In this document: piece by piece, positions 1-10,338 of the stretch | Layout: each line of letters opens with the position of its first letter | Numbering within the stretch: the first letter of the stretch is position 1 | Origin: Nyssa sinensis | Taxonomy: Eukaryota > Streptophyta > Magnoliopsida > Cornales > Nyssaceae | Direction of reading: 5' to 3' | Length of the DNA: 64,000 nt | NCBI GenBank assembly: GCA_008638375.1 | Contig: CM018051.1 | Coordinates: 35,127,740-35,191,739, forward strand | Notes under the pieces: generated by a model | The model's database searches: none | What the model saw: the letters and a program-made list of their open reading frames with translations, nothing else | Told to the model about the DNA's origin: nothing | Program-made: the position numbers and the translations under genes

Positions 1-306
1 AAATTTTAAAATTCTTTCATTATTTCTTACTTGCATAGCTAGGTGATAACCCTTCATAGATCACAGCTCCTTTTGTTACTGGCTGATGGTGCGCCATCCA
101 TCAATTGTAACGCAAGACCTGAGACCACTCCAATCTGTATAAATGTCATAGTCATAGTACTATAATTCATGAATATCAGGTACTAACCTAGCATACACAT
201 ACAAAATCAACAAGCCATAATCAACAGCTAACATATAAACATGCAAGTATGCAATCCATCCCCAGAACACACATATACATATGGGAACACAACCAACTAG
301 GCATGT

Positions 307-415
307 AACTAGGTCTACGACCTATCTCATCAATGACTAGGCATACCGCCTACCCTATAAATAACTAAGTGTACAATCTATCCCAATAACTAGGTATACG
401 ACCTATCTCATAAGG
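307..415. repeat. Short tandem repeat, about 28 bp x 4
   Basis: Four imperfect units beginning with variants of ACTAGGTATACGACCTATC follow one another, with units of about 25-31 bp. The repeat lies in the presumed leader of the left-edge element. Confidence 0.6.
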
Positions 416-612
416 GATACGGTCATGCATTTCTAATCTCAGTCAACCACCACATCAGACAATTCACATGCTCCCTATCTATCGGGAAATAAAGTATAGT
501 GCACACTCGTGCACACCAATGCAACACGCTCACATAAAACGTACGACCCAAAATCTCTTAACTAAACTAAAAATCTAAACATCTCCCACTGTCCCAAGGT
601 ATTCGAACCTAG

Positions 613-624
613 GCTCTAATACCA
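613..624 (-). other. Primer-binding site (initiator-Met tRNA type)
   Basis: On the minus strand this reads TGGTATTAGAGC, one base from TGGTATCAGAGC, which is complementary to the 3' end of plant initiator methionine tRNA. It lies 3 bases from the LTR end at 628. This fixes LTR A as a 5' LTR and the element as minus-strand. Confidence 0.7.
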
Positions 625-627
625 CGT

Positions 628-3615
628 TGTCACGCCCCAAATTCTAGTGAACCCGACGCACGACTGACGAGACAAAAGGGAAATAAAATAATAAAGAAAT
701 AAAGGACAATCAAGTACAGTTCTACACTAATTCAGTCCACCATTCTGATACAATACATAAAGTCTTGTCCATTAGTTCACAACATACAATGACAGGAAAT
801 AGTCTAGGGTTTATGCCCTTGTACAATATTAAATATGCCCTACGGGCCAAATATAATCCTCAATCAAAGCATCTCTAAGTCTCGCACAGCTGGAGTGTCA
901 TCTGAAATGTTTGTCCCACGAAAGGGTCAGCTCAACTGCTGGTACAATATAATGCTAATGCAAGAAAAAAAATTAAGGGCGTGGCATGTGCAAGTGTACA
1001 GTTATTTCTACATGTCATTCAATATCATCCATACAATGTACTAGCAATAATCGACATGCCATCCAATTCATCCATACAATGTATTAACAAGATTCATCAC
1101 ACATTCATGAATTCATTAATACAATGTAATGAAAATATGCGTGACACACTCATACCACTCTATGCCCACCCATGTCTCGATTTACGGACCTTTCCCGATG
1201 GCCTGCAAGTACCATGTATGTCTCGCTTCACGGTCCGGAACCCGTCAGGCATGCGAGTACCTAATGGCCAATTTTGGGTTTTTCACCACAGGATCTGCAC
1301 CCTCATAATGCACAGCACCACGTGCTCAACTCACACCATGTCCAAGGAATCACAATATGCCAATATGCTCTGATTCCACCATGCCATAATGTAATCTCAA
1401 TAAAGCATCTTATCCACACATGAAGCATGCTTTAAATAATGTATTACACAATAACATTCTAATCAGAAAATCTCTTCATCAAGGTTACATGCCATACATA
1501 GTTCATTTAACACATGCTTTAAGTCACGTATTTCATAATCTCAACAATTCTCAAAAAAAATATAATCCACATATTAAACTAACACATGCGATATACACAT
1601 AGTCATGATCCATCTTCATCACCAAACTTTCAAAGAGATAACAAGGAGCACATAAGCATATGAGCAATAAAACAAACATGTGAATTATCAAGTCAACATG
1701 GCAGTTACTCCTAATCTTAATTCTATTTCTTACTTAGCACAATATATCGTACCTGGCGGGTTAGTTTCAACCCTAAGACGTAGTACTCGCAGTGTAGTGA
1801 ACTAGTAGTGAGAATGTAGATGGTCAAACCGCTTCTCTTTACCTTTTAGTGTCCCTAAAACCATGAAATGCATCTTAGTTCATTTGCTACTTGAATTATG
1901 CTATTCATGAAATTTTATATCTTTATTTCATTGGTTTCTATTTTGCCAAATCAAACTCTACTGTTGAGTCCAGAACGTCGAAGAAAATAGGTTTAGGCTT
2001 TCGTGGAATTCAATTTGGACATCCGAGCTTAAAAGGGCAAAATGGTCATTTTGTACTTTTACGGGTCCTTACATCCCGAGACCTCTTTTCACAAATTGGA
2101 CTCTATGGTTGAGTCCGGAATGCTCGAAATAATAAATTTTCACTATTCGTTTACTTAATTCAGAGTTGGTTTGACAGCGTTTCAACTCAGGGGCATTTTG
2201 GTAATTTAATATTTCTACGCGTCACATTTTTCGGTGCTTCGTTTGTTAATATGGACCTCACCGTTGAGTCCAGAGTGTCCGACATAATTAAGATGGACTA
2301 TCTTTTATATTTATTTGGCCCTGGATATCATTAGGGCTAATACAATTATTTATCATTTGCATGTCTTTATTTTTCAAGACTTAATTTTCTAAATCGGACT
2401 CCGCCATTGAGTTCGGAATGCCCAAAAATATTTGGTTACACTATTCTTTTATTTTATTTGGACTTCGTTTGACTGATTTTTGGCTTAGGGGTGTTTTTGA
2501 CAATTTTCGTAATTTAAAAAGGGTTTTAAATTAATTTTTAATTAATTTACTGGGTAACTTCGTAATTAACCAAAAGCTGGGGGGTCAAAATGGAATTTTT
2601 AAAAACTGTTAAGTAACCGTCCGGTTCAGTCCCAATCAAATTGGACCAGTTCGGTTTGGTCAAAAGCCAAGGAGATCAATTTGGTTTATTGCGTCAACAT
2701 GACGTCACTGTGACGTCAGCAATCACTTAATGAAACGGCACCGTTCAGCTTATTTCATGGATCTGTTTCAAACGGGTCAGGACCCGATCTGAGATCTAAC
2801 CCATGACCGACGCAATACACTGTTCATCGTCTCCCTCAACTCCCCCGTACTGTAGCCCTAACTTCCATAAACCAAAACTCCCAATTTTGTGCATGCTTTC
2901 TCATTGAATCTCTCTGTTTTCGATCCCAAAAATTTTCTGGAACACCAAGGTATGGTTTGGCATTGTTTTTGGGTTTTGAATGGATCTCATGATCGCTATT
3001 TGGTGGTCGATAATCAAGACCTGCAACTCGGTCTTATATGGTCGTTTTTGGCTTAAAACCCTTGGGGTTTCTTCGGTTGGGTTCTATTCTTTATGGGGTT
3101 CAAGCCTCCATTCTTAATATCAGGTTTTAAGTAGTTTTGTGAGGTCAGGCTTCAAAATTCGAAACCTGCAACTTCGGTTTTAGGGTTTGTTTTTGAGCTA
3201 TTTCTTTTGGTTTCTGTTGCGTCGCGACCTACTTCCTTTCTAGTTTTAATCCCTATCCTTTAAACGGAGTTTAATACAAGTCGAATTAGACCCAGTTTGA
3301 AGGTGGTAGACCATGGTGGTTGCGCCCAGTTGTGAGCCCAAAACAATTCAGTTTTAACGCAATTTTCTCCTACTGTCTTGGCCTCAATATTTCAAACACA
3401 TGCATGTACTTATACGGCTCTAAATCAGATTGTACATATAGGAAATTTATAGAGAGAGAAAGCACACGGGTCTTTGATTTTTTTACCTCAGTGATGGTAC
3501 TTCTCTCTCTTTGCCTTGTCTTTGCTTCCTCCCTTTGGCTTCCTTAGTCTCCCCCTTTTCTGGTTTCCCCCTTTCCTCAAACACACAAGCGTATGGATAC
3601 ACTTTACACTCATTG

Positions 3616-3665
<50 letters not shown>

Positions 3666-4008
3666 ATATCTTACGGCTTGATCTGCACCCTTCAACTCCC
3701 TCAACACATACATACATACAGATTACACACACACACACACACTACCTACTCACCCACTTTCTTACACACACCATCCCCATCCATGCTTCTTTGAGTATTT
3801 TACACTCAACCACACACACACACTTAACCATGTACAACACACACACACACAATCAGACATATATATATATATATATAAATTTTTTAAATATTCTAAATGT
3901 ACACACATATATATACATGCTTAAACAATTCAAACACACACACAACAAATTAATAATAATAATAAAAAAAAAAAATTCATTCCAAAAAAAAAATTTCAGG
4001 TTATTACA
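628..4008 (-). mobile_element. LTR A: 3.4-kb 5' LTR of a minus-strand gypsy element
   Basis: The LTR reads TGTCACGCC at its left end and GGTTATTACA at its right end, giving TG...CA termini and 3381 bp. A tRNA-Met primer site flanks its left side. Inside are four ~150-bp modules with the core GAGTCCGGAATG (near 1953, 2099, 2253 and 2396), a double TGACGTCA-type motif at 2699-2720, and a CT, CA and TA microsatellite block at 3.6-3.9 kb. The same order recurs in LTRs B, C, F and G. The right flank from 4009 is a Tat LTR, so this element is nested in that one. The matching 3' LTR is outside the window. Long LTRs of this size fit Tekay-type chromoviruses. Confidence 0.75.
3619..3880. repeat. Microsatellite block of LTR A: (CT)n, (AC)n, (TA)n
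   Basis: A CT run at about 3619-3662 is followed by AC runs near 3727-3742 and 3839-3851 and a TA run near 3858-3877. Comparable blocks lie at the same relative place in the other long LTRs. Open frames across it are repeat artefacts. Confidence 0.9.
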
Positions 4009-4132
4009 GGGAAGGTTTGTCATGACCCTTTCCTTGCATTTTCTCCATATCAGAAGAAATTCCGCCATTGTTGGATTTGAGCGACCTTGAAGTTTGAAGA
4101 GTGCCTGTTGTCTGAGGCTTTGGTCTAGAACA
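4009..4132 (-). mobile_element. Inner end of the Tat copy 1 3' LTR
   Basis: This aligns with about 63520-63629 of the complete-looking LTR of copy 2, sharing for example GTTCGAC just beyond its end and GCGACCTTGAAG inside it. The rest of the LTR, including the position of the antisense TATA box, has been separated by the LTR A element and lies outside the window. The exact terminus could be up to 15 bp further right, next to the purine tract of the minus strand. Confidence 0.6.
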
Positions 4133-4204
4133 GGTTCGACTAATCTTCCCTTTCTTTTTATTTTTCAATTAAGAATTCTATCCTCCCCGTTTTCTTTTTT
4201 AGCA

Positions 4205-6149
4205 ATGTCTGCTCCTTTTTCGTCTTTTGGTACCGTTGACGGCATAGGGAACCCTTTGGAGACGGCTACGTCGTCTCATGTAGAAAATGTAGGTAATCAT
4301 ACCGCCGATGATTTCGGGAATAGGTCTGTAGGATCCCTCTCTAGTTTGGAGGTTAGAATAGTAGATGCATTCTTAGAGCCCCGAAATAGGGTTGGTGAGG
4401 CCTCTAGTTGAACCACTCAAAGGGAAGAAGGGGCAAGTGCCATTACTGAGCGAATGTTAGAGGAATTGTGGGAAAAGTATACTCTTCCCTCAAATGTTAC
4501 CTTTAGGGTTCCGAGCGCCTCAGATCGCCCATACGACATCGAGGCGGGTGAAATATGTGTTTATCTTGCCTGGTTTGAAATGGGATTAACACTCCCTCTT
4601 CCTGAACTGGTTAGGAAATTTTTTAGCTGGTTCAAGATTTGTCCTGCTGACCTTAACTTGAACAGTTGACAGCACCTCCTAGGTTTTATAGTATTAGGGC
4701 ACCAGAATAATGTAGATGTATTCCTTGACTTGATTCGTAGCAATATGGATCTGAAGTACATGAGGTTGGAGAGCCTCTTTTACATGTCTTTTGACAAGGG
4801 GTTCAGAACCCTATCCTCTGTACCTACTTCCAATAAGACTTGGAAGAAGTGGTATTTATTCATTAGAGGAGCATGGAAGCGTGAAGACTTTCAAGACCAT
4901 ATCTCGACATTCCCTCGCACCACAGGACCTAAGGGTGAGACCCATTTTTCCTTCGGCCATTTCGACTCTGCTCTGACTTCCGAGCTACTGAACTAGAATG
5001 ATTTTTTTTTCTGTTTCTATATAGATAGGAGTGCTTGGAAGAGATCTGACTTTACCACCGAACTTCAAGACCAGTACTGTCAACTTTTTCAAACTTCCAA
5101 CCGAGATCATACCGCCATCGTCACTCTGGAGAATTTGATGGCTGCCAACGCTCGTACCGCAGAGCTTAGTAAAAGGTTAACGTCGAAGTGGTTAGAGCTG
5201 GAGCCATAGTTGGTGTGGGAGGCTTCTTCCCAACTCGAGCCTGACCTTTCCCTACAAGTAAAAAAGAGGAGGCTGATTTCTGACTCTCCAGAACACACTC
5301 CATCAGAAGGTGAGAGGGAGGCCCAAACTACTGTCCCAATGTTGGTGGTTCCTCCTGCCCCTTCCGTCCCAAACAAGCGAACCGAGAAGGGGAAGGCGTC
5401 TGCCACTCCCCCCCAACCGTCTAAGGGCCTGGACTACTTGATCTCCAAGAAGGTTTTTGATAATATCTGGTCCTAGGGCCCTCATCGGTATAGGGGGCAG
5501 AATGCCGAGAAGCTGATGAAAGAGATGATGAATCTCCAAATGAAGGTAACTTCTGAAGTCTTCTTTTATCATTCTTTTGTCTGTTCGTTTATGTACTTGG
5601 TGTATTCTGATCTATTTGCTCTGTACTTTTTAGAGTATGCATAGTTTGGCTGCTTTGATGGTGACTCCTCTGACTTCGAAAGAAGTTGAAAAAATTTAGG
5701 CTAAGCTTGATGAAGTTAGATTGCAGCTTGGAACAGCTCAGTCCGCGGCTCACACTGCTGAGGAGAATTTGAAGGAGGCCAACAATAACTTGGCTATTTT
5801 AGAATTTGAGAGGGATTTGCATGCTCGAGAGGCTGAGGGACTTCGGAGGGAGATGCTTGCCCTTCGAAACTCATTCGATCAGAAGCTCCAGGATGCAGTT
5901 CATCACGCCAGGACTAAGACCGAGGTGGAGATGAAGGAGAAAGTTGAAAAGATGGGAGATGAGTTGATCCAATTCGGCTTTGAGAACTTTCGATCCAAGT
6001 TTCTACTTAGGTTTCCTGATTTTTATGTGTCACCAATTATTGCTCCCGGAGCTGCCTCTCCTGCTGCTGCTGCCCCGAGCAAAGAAGCCATGGCCACACC
6101 TTTTGACCTTTCTTCAACAGAGGACCCTACCCCTTCTGGGAAGGCTTAG
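4205..6149 (+). pseudogene. Antisense ORF of Tat copy 1 (putative gypsy-type transposon domain), spliced, with stops
   Basis: The product resembles the Pfam family 'Putative gypsy type transposon' (PF04195), whose function is unknown. The first exon carries the conserved block RVPSASDRPYDIEAGEICVY, followed by a helical segment around LPELVRKFFSW. The last exon is a coiled coil rich in Glu and Ala. Two likely introns, 4935-5024 (donor GTGAGA, acceptor ATATAG) and 5546-5633 (donor GTAACT, acceptor TTTTAG), rejoin the frame exactly, giving about 588 codons. The gene is opposite to gag-pol. Stops lie in frame at 4409 (TGA), 4667 (TGA), 5207 (TAG), 5475 (TAG) and 5698 (TAG), with no frameshift seen, so decay looks recent. 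The start ATG matches that of the copy at 63684. The family match is from memory of its motif pattern. Confidence 0.7.
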
Positions 6150-6660
6150 GACTCTTTATGTATAATTTTGTTTTTCGAACTTCAATGTACTAGACCATAT
6201 TTATCAATGAAACTGTCTTTCTTCATATCTTTTAGTGTCTTAGCTCTAGTACTTGTGAATTTTGAGAGTTGTTGTGATTGTCGAGTAGCCTCTGCATTGT
6301 CCAAAGTTATTGATGCTCTGTACTGTTTGATTGGGCTCTTGCCTTTTAATTCTTGCAATTGTTGTAAATAAAATCATTCAAGGACCTACTTTTAAGTCCA
6401 CCCTTCCTAGCAAAGTAACTTGTAATGATGAATTTTGAACAAATTGTCACAGGCTTATCTGCCGAGCTAGAAGGCTTAATAACTGGGCTGATGGTATTTG
6501 AAAGAGACTTTAATAATCAACACTTTTATTCCCTTCATAACTTATTGATAAGAATTTCAAGCAATCAGAATCATAGCAGTTGGTTGGAACAAGCATCTGT
6601 AGTCATGTTGCCGAGCATTCAAGTTAAACCTTTTCCCTTTGGTTCGTAACAATAACTGAG
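6150..6660 (+). other. Likely 3' untranslated region of the antisense gene, with poly(A) signal
   Basis: No coding similarity is seen. An AATAAA-type signal lies at about 6366-6372, some 220 bp after the antisense stop, which fits the 3' end of an antisense transcript. Frames here are short and unsupported. Confidence 0.4.
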
Positions 6661-6671
6661 TAGTTTTAATG

Positions 6672-7058
6672 AGACAGAACAGACTTGAAGGTCTATATAT
6701 AGAATAAAACAGATTTGAGGTCTGTTCCTTAAGATGGACCAGGCACGAGGTCTGTACATTAAGGTGGACCAAACATAAGGTCTGTACATTCAGTGGTCCA
6801 GACCAGAAGGTCTGTACATTTGGTGGACCAGACAAAGGGTTTGTTCATTTGGTGGACTAGACCAAAAGGTCTGTACATTTGGTGGACCAGACATAGGGTC
6901 TGTATATTTGGTGGACCAGACCAGAAAGTCTGTACATTTGGTGGACCAGGCCAGAAGGTCTGTACATTTGTTGGACCAGACCAGAGGGTCTGTACATTTG
7001 GTGGACTAGACCAGAAGGTCTGTACATTTGATGGACTAGACCAGGGGGTCTATACATT
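6672..7058. repeat. 30-bp minisatellite, about 12-13 units
   Basis: Units close to TGGACCAGACCAGAAGGTCT plus GTACATTTGG follow head to tail; GGTCTGT recurs at 6719, 6749, 6779, 6809 and onward to 7018, with one base lost near 6868. Each unit contains a CAGACC/GGTCTG inverted repeat around a 4-base loop. Because 30 is a multiple of 3, repeat-encoded frames run through on both strands. It lies in Tat copy 1 between the antisense gene and RT. Confidence 0.9.
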
Positions 7059-7387
7059 ATAGAGGAACTTTTAATGAAGATTTTTTAAAGAATGAGAAAC
7101 TCTTTATTGATAATACTTCCGTAGGTGCACTGTACTCCAATGCCAAGTTATTGGTCTCCCAACCACATCTTCTGTAAGAGGTAGGTCTAACAATTTTTGG
7201 TTACTTTATAAGGGTTCTCCCAATTGGGCGATAACCATCCCATAGTGGGATCCTTGATGTTTGGAAACACGAGGTCTCCCTATTTGAAAGCTGATGGGCT
7301 TCAGCCTTAACTTTAAGAGTTGTTGGTCATCTTACACTATCATGCTTCAGTTCTTAGTGTAGGTACTCTGACTTTTCACAAGAATCA
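7059..7387 (-). mobile_element. Internal Tat sequence without recognisable coding
   Basis: This is where the rest of RT, RNase H and integrase would be expected. Only short unrecognised frames are visible, so a deletion probably joined RT to this stretch. Confidence 0.4.
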
Positions 7388-7850
7388 CTACTTCGGCACC
7401 GTTAGTTGGTGAGAATGGAATTTTTGAAGTTGGTGTCCCTTTAATTGTCCTTGGGGGTGGTTGCTCTTTGGAAGGCTCTTGATCAACATGTCATCAATGT
7501 AAACCTTCATAGTGATGTCGATTAGAGGGATAAACATCTTATTGACCAGACGCCGATATGTGGCCCCAACATTCTTTAATCCGAACGGCAGCACTCTATA
7601 GCAATAGAGACCTCGTTCGGTTATAAATGTTGTTTTCTCCTAGTCTAGAGAGTACATCTGGATTTGGTTATATCCATTCTTCTTCTTGACTAGAACGGTA
7701 TTGGCTAACCACTCTAGGTAGAATACTTCTTGTATCATCTTGGCCTCAAGTAGCCTTTGGACTTCTTCATTGATGAACTGGTGCCGTTCTGGAGCGAGTG
7801 GCTTTCTTTTCTGTCTCACAGGTGGGTGGTCCGGATCTACCATTAGTTTG
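7388..7850 (-). pseudogene. Tat reverse transcriptase, N-terminal part
   Basis: Two minus-strand pieces encode RT. The upstream piece (7640-7843) has VDPDHPPVRQKRKPLAPERH and WLANTVLVKKKNG. The downstream piece (7388-7594) has LPFGLKNVGATYRRLVNKMF and the catalytic motif VYIDDML, so both Asp residues of the YxDD box remain. A frameshift or deletion removes the conserved block between them. The protein ends soon after YIDD and no connection, RNase H or integrase domain follows. It would copy element RNA into DNA if complete; here it is non-functional. Confidence 0.8.
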
Positions 7851-8233
7851 TGAGTGATTAGTTATGGATCTATGCCCTCCTTATTCTTTGTCTCCCAAGC
7901 AAACACAAAGAGGTTGTCTTTCAGAAATTATATTATCTCATTCTGCTCGGCAAGTGTTAGGTCTGGACCTATTTGTAGGTAGTGCCCTTGTGATTCCGAG
8001 CTCACTAGCACTTTAATGGGGCCGCCAATGGGCCTGGCCCTGCTGTCCCTTCCTTTAGGGCTTAGCGGCTCGTCGATTCTAGAGGGGCAGCCTTCTGTCT
8101 CATGGTGATGGGTAAGGGCTGGATCCACGCACTCACGAGCATACAGTAATTGCTATTTGGGTGCCTTTTCTCTCTGAGCAAGAGCATGACACTCTCTAGA
8201 AGTCGGTTGGCACCCTCTGATAGAATAGACAAC

Positions 8234-8662
8234 CTAATTGTGGATGTACTTTAGACACTGGTGGAAGGTTGAAGTGACTGCTCTCATCTGATGTAGCCAG
8301 GGTCTCTCGATTATGACATTGTAAGGGGACTTGGCATTCAGAACCATGTATTCAGTCATGGTGGTCTTTTGCCAATCTCCCTCTTCTGTCGTAGTAGGGA
8401 GGTCAATCCTTCCCAATAGAATCTTGAGATCCCTATCAAATCCTGCCATGACCACGGCTGTGGGTTTGATGTCATCAGGATTAAGCTTCATCAGTTTGAG
8501 AGGCTCGTAGAATAAGATGTTTGCGTAGCTTTCAGTGTCCACCAGGACTCTTCGGATCTCGAAGTTGGCAATTCTAAGGGAGATGATGAGGGCATCACTG
8601 TGAGGACAGTGTACTCCTACAAGATCTTGATCCGTGAATTGGATCTCAAGCACTGGTTTCAA
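8234..8662 (-). pseudogene. Tat retropepsin (aspartic protease)
   Basis: A 142-residue open frame has the plant Tat protease pattern. ALIISLRIANFEIRRVLVDT leads into the active-site position, normally VDTGSSAD and here VDTESYAN. It continues with LLGRIDLP and NVIIERPWLHQM, the usual NxIxGRPWL block with Gly changed to Glu. It would cut the Gag-Pol polyprotein. The altered active-site Gly makes activity doubtful. It lies between the gag zinc knuckle and RT, in normal order. Confidence 0.75.
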
Positions 8663-10257
8663 TATTTTCTCAATATGGGAGATCAGTAGGATGCTGGGAG
8701 TAGTTCTGGCCTCCCGACCATACCGTTTCTTGCTCTGTTGGAAGTCCCTGTCGTTGGGGTGTCTGTATGGAGGGCAAAGATAACCTCATTGTTTTGTTGT
8801 TAAGGCTCATTCCGTCCTTCCCTTCGTTCTTGTCTCTTGTCGGGCCTTTGATCCGGTCTCCCTTGTTGGGGCCTTTCATTGCGAGGGTTCTGCCCTCTGT
8901 CATGTCTGATGAATTCTTGTAGACGACCTCTCCTTATGAGCTGTTCAATCTCGTGTTTAAGGGCCTTACATGTGTTGGTCGTGTGCCCGCGGTCTTTGTG
9001 AAAATTGCAATACTTGCTCTGGTCCTTGTAGCTGGGATCGTCTTTTAAGGGCTCCGGCCACCTTAGATTTTCGCAAGATCAGACTTGCCGTAGTATGTTG
9101 TTTGGAAAGGTATTCAGAGGAGTAAAATTGATGAACTATCCATAAGGGCTACCATGTCGGCGGAGGGCTCTTTGTCAAGGAGTCCCTGAAACCTTCCTAG
9201 GTAAGGCCAAAGGTCAAGGCAGCCACCAGGAAGTTTGAACTGTAGTCTGTACTCTCAATGAGTTCGGTATTGAAGCCCGCAATGTACTCTCTGAGGGACT
9301 CCTCTTTGGTCTGTTTTACATTCAACAAGAACTCGAGACCCTTCCTCAACCTTCTGCTGGTCATGAACCTATCAAGGAATCACCTTCTGAGCTCATAGAA
9401 ACTGGTGACTAAGTTCGGCGGAAGGTGGTGAAACCACTTCAGAGCCGTGCCAGTGAGACTGGTTATGAAGGTGCGACACATAAAGGCGTCTGAAGCCCCA
9501 TGTAGGGCCATAGTGTGCTGGTAATGGGAAAGTTGGTCCCTAGGGTCTCCAGTCCCATCATAAGGGGTGAATTTTGAGACTATGAACTTCTTGGGCCTCT
9601 TCTCTACCATTATGGTAGGGGTGAACGGTGTAGCTAGCCTTCCAAGCAGCCTTGCTAGCTTATCCTGCTCTGGAGGAACTTGAACTCCCCTTATAGCAAT
9701 GGTGCAATCCATAGAGTCCGCAATTTCTTCAACTCTTTGTAGGACCCTAGGTAGGATTGGTTGTTATGAGTCAAGCCTTACGGCTTCAGGGCCTGTATGG
9801 GCTGGATAATCCCGACCCATGGCCGGGGGGTTACCTTGGTCCTCTGGACTAAAGGTGCATGAGCTACTTGTGGTTGAGACTCTTGTGGTGCTGGATTCAC
9901 TCTCGAAGCTCCTGAGGTTGAGGCCTTAGTGGTGCTTCGATAATGAACCTTTGGAATGAAGGCTGGTATCCCTTTGCCTACGGCTGCCGATGGTTGGGGG
10001 TCTCCATGAATGTGAGCAGTAGTAGGAGGTTGTGCCTCTTGAGTAGTCGTGTTTACGGGTGGATTCTGAGTAAGCATTGCCAAAGTTCTAGACATGGCTA
10101 GAAGTTGGTCTTGCATCAACTGATTATGTCGCTTGACCTGATCAAGCTCTTGCTGTACGGGATCAGTGGTTCATCCTCTTCCCCATCTGGCTGGCGGTCG
10201 GGGTTGAGGGTCTTGTGGATTTTGAGCGTTCTTCCTCGGGCGGAGATTGGGAGCCAT
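8663..10257 (-). pseudogene. Tat Gag with zinc-knuckle-like motif
   Basis: The minus-strand start at 10257 begins MAPNLRPRK, matched by MAPNLCPQR in the fragment at 38453. The N-terminal half is proline- and threonine-rich. The retrotransposon-gag domain is at 9380-9712 (FTPYDGTGDPRDQLSHYQHT, ALKWFHHLPPN) and continues in another frame with EESLREYIAGFNTEL near 9250-9300. A zinc-knuckle-like CNFHKDRGHTTNTC lies near 8965-9010. Stops and frameshifts break it into pieces. Gag would form the particle that packages the RNA. Confidence 0.75.
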
Positions 10258-10320
10258 AATCCTTTTGTAAAAAGGAGAATGAGTTTTTGGGTTAGTAGAG
10301 CACTTGGTGATTGTCGTTTC

Positions 10321-10338
10321 CCACAGACGGCGCCAAAC
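10321..10338 (-). other. Tat primer-binding region
   Basis: The minus strand reads GTTTGGCGCCGTCTGTGG directly after the LTR end, the GGCGCC-type primer site usual in Tat and Athila lineages. It fixes the LTR boundary at 10339. Confidence 0.7.

Larger units (their letters stand above)
1..627 (-). mobile_element. Leader of a minus-strand LTR retrotransposon (cut by window edge)
   Basis: This stretch lies on the internal side of the primer-binding site at 613-624, so in the minus direction it should be the untranslated leader between the 5' LTR (628-4008) and gag. No gag-like reading frame is visible. It is longer than the leader of the Tekay element at 44.7 kb, where gag starts about 140 bp from the primer site. 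It contains a short tandem repeat at 307-415. The rest of the element lies off the left edge. An unrelated insertion in the leader is also possible. Confidence 0.45.

Noticed and set aside
613..624. tRNA gene candidates at primer-binding sites (also 19544 and 44819)
   Set aside because: Only 12 bases complementary to a tRNA end are present, with no cloverleaf; they are retroelement primer sites.
3516..4090. Overlapping open frames of 92-165 residues on both strands
   Set aside because: They are translations of CT, CA and TA microsatellites in LTR A (Ser-Leu, Thr-His and Ile-Tyr runs) and have no family match.
6672..7058. CRISPR-like direct repeats
   Set aside because: Units are contiguous with no unique spacers, and the context is a plant retroelement.
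6793..7062. Repetitive protein-like frames on both strands
   Set aside because: Generated by the 30-bp minisatellite, whose length is a multiple of 3; the copy has no conserved start or neighbours.
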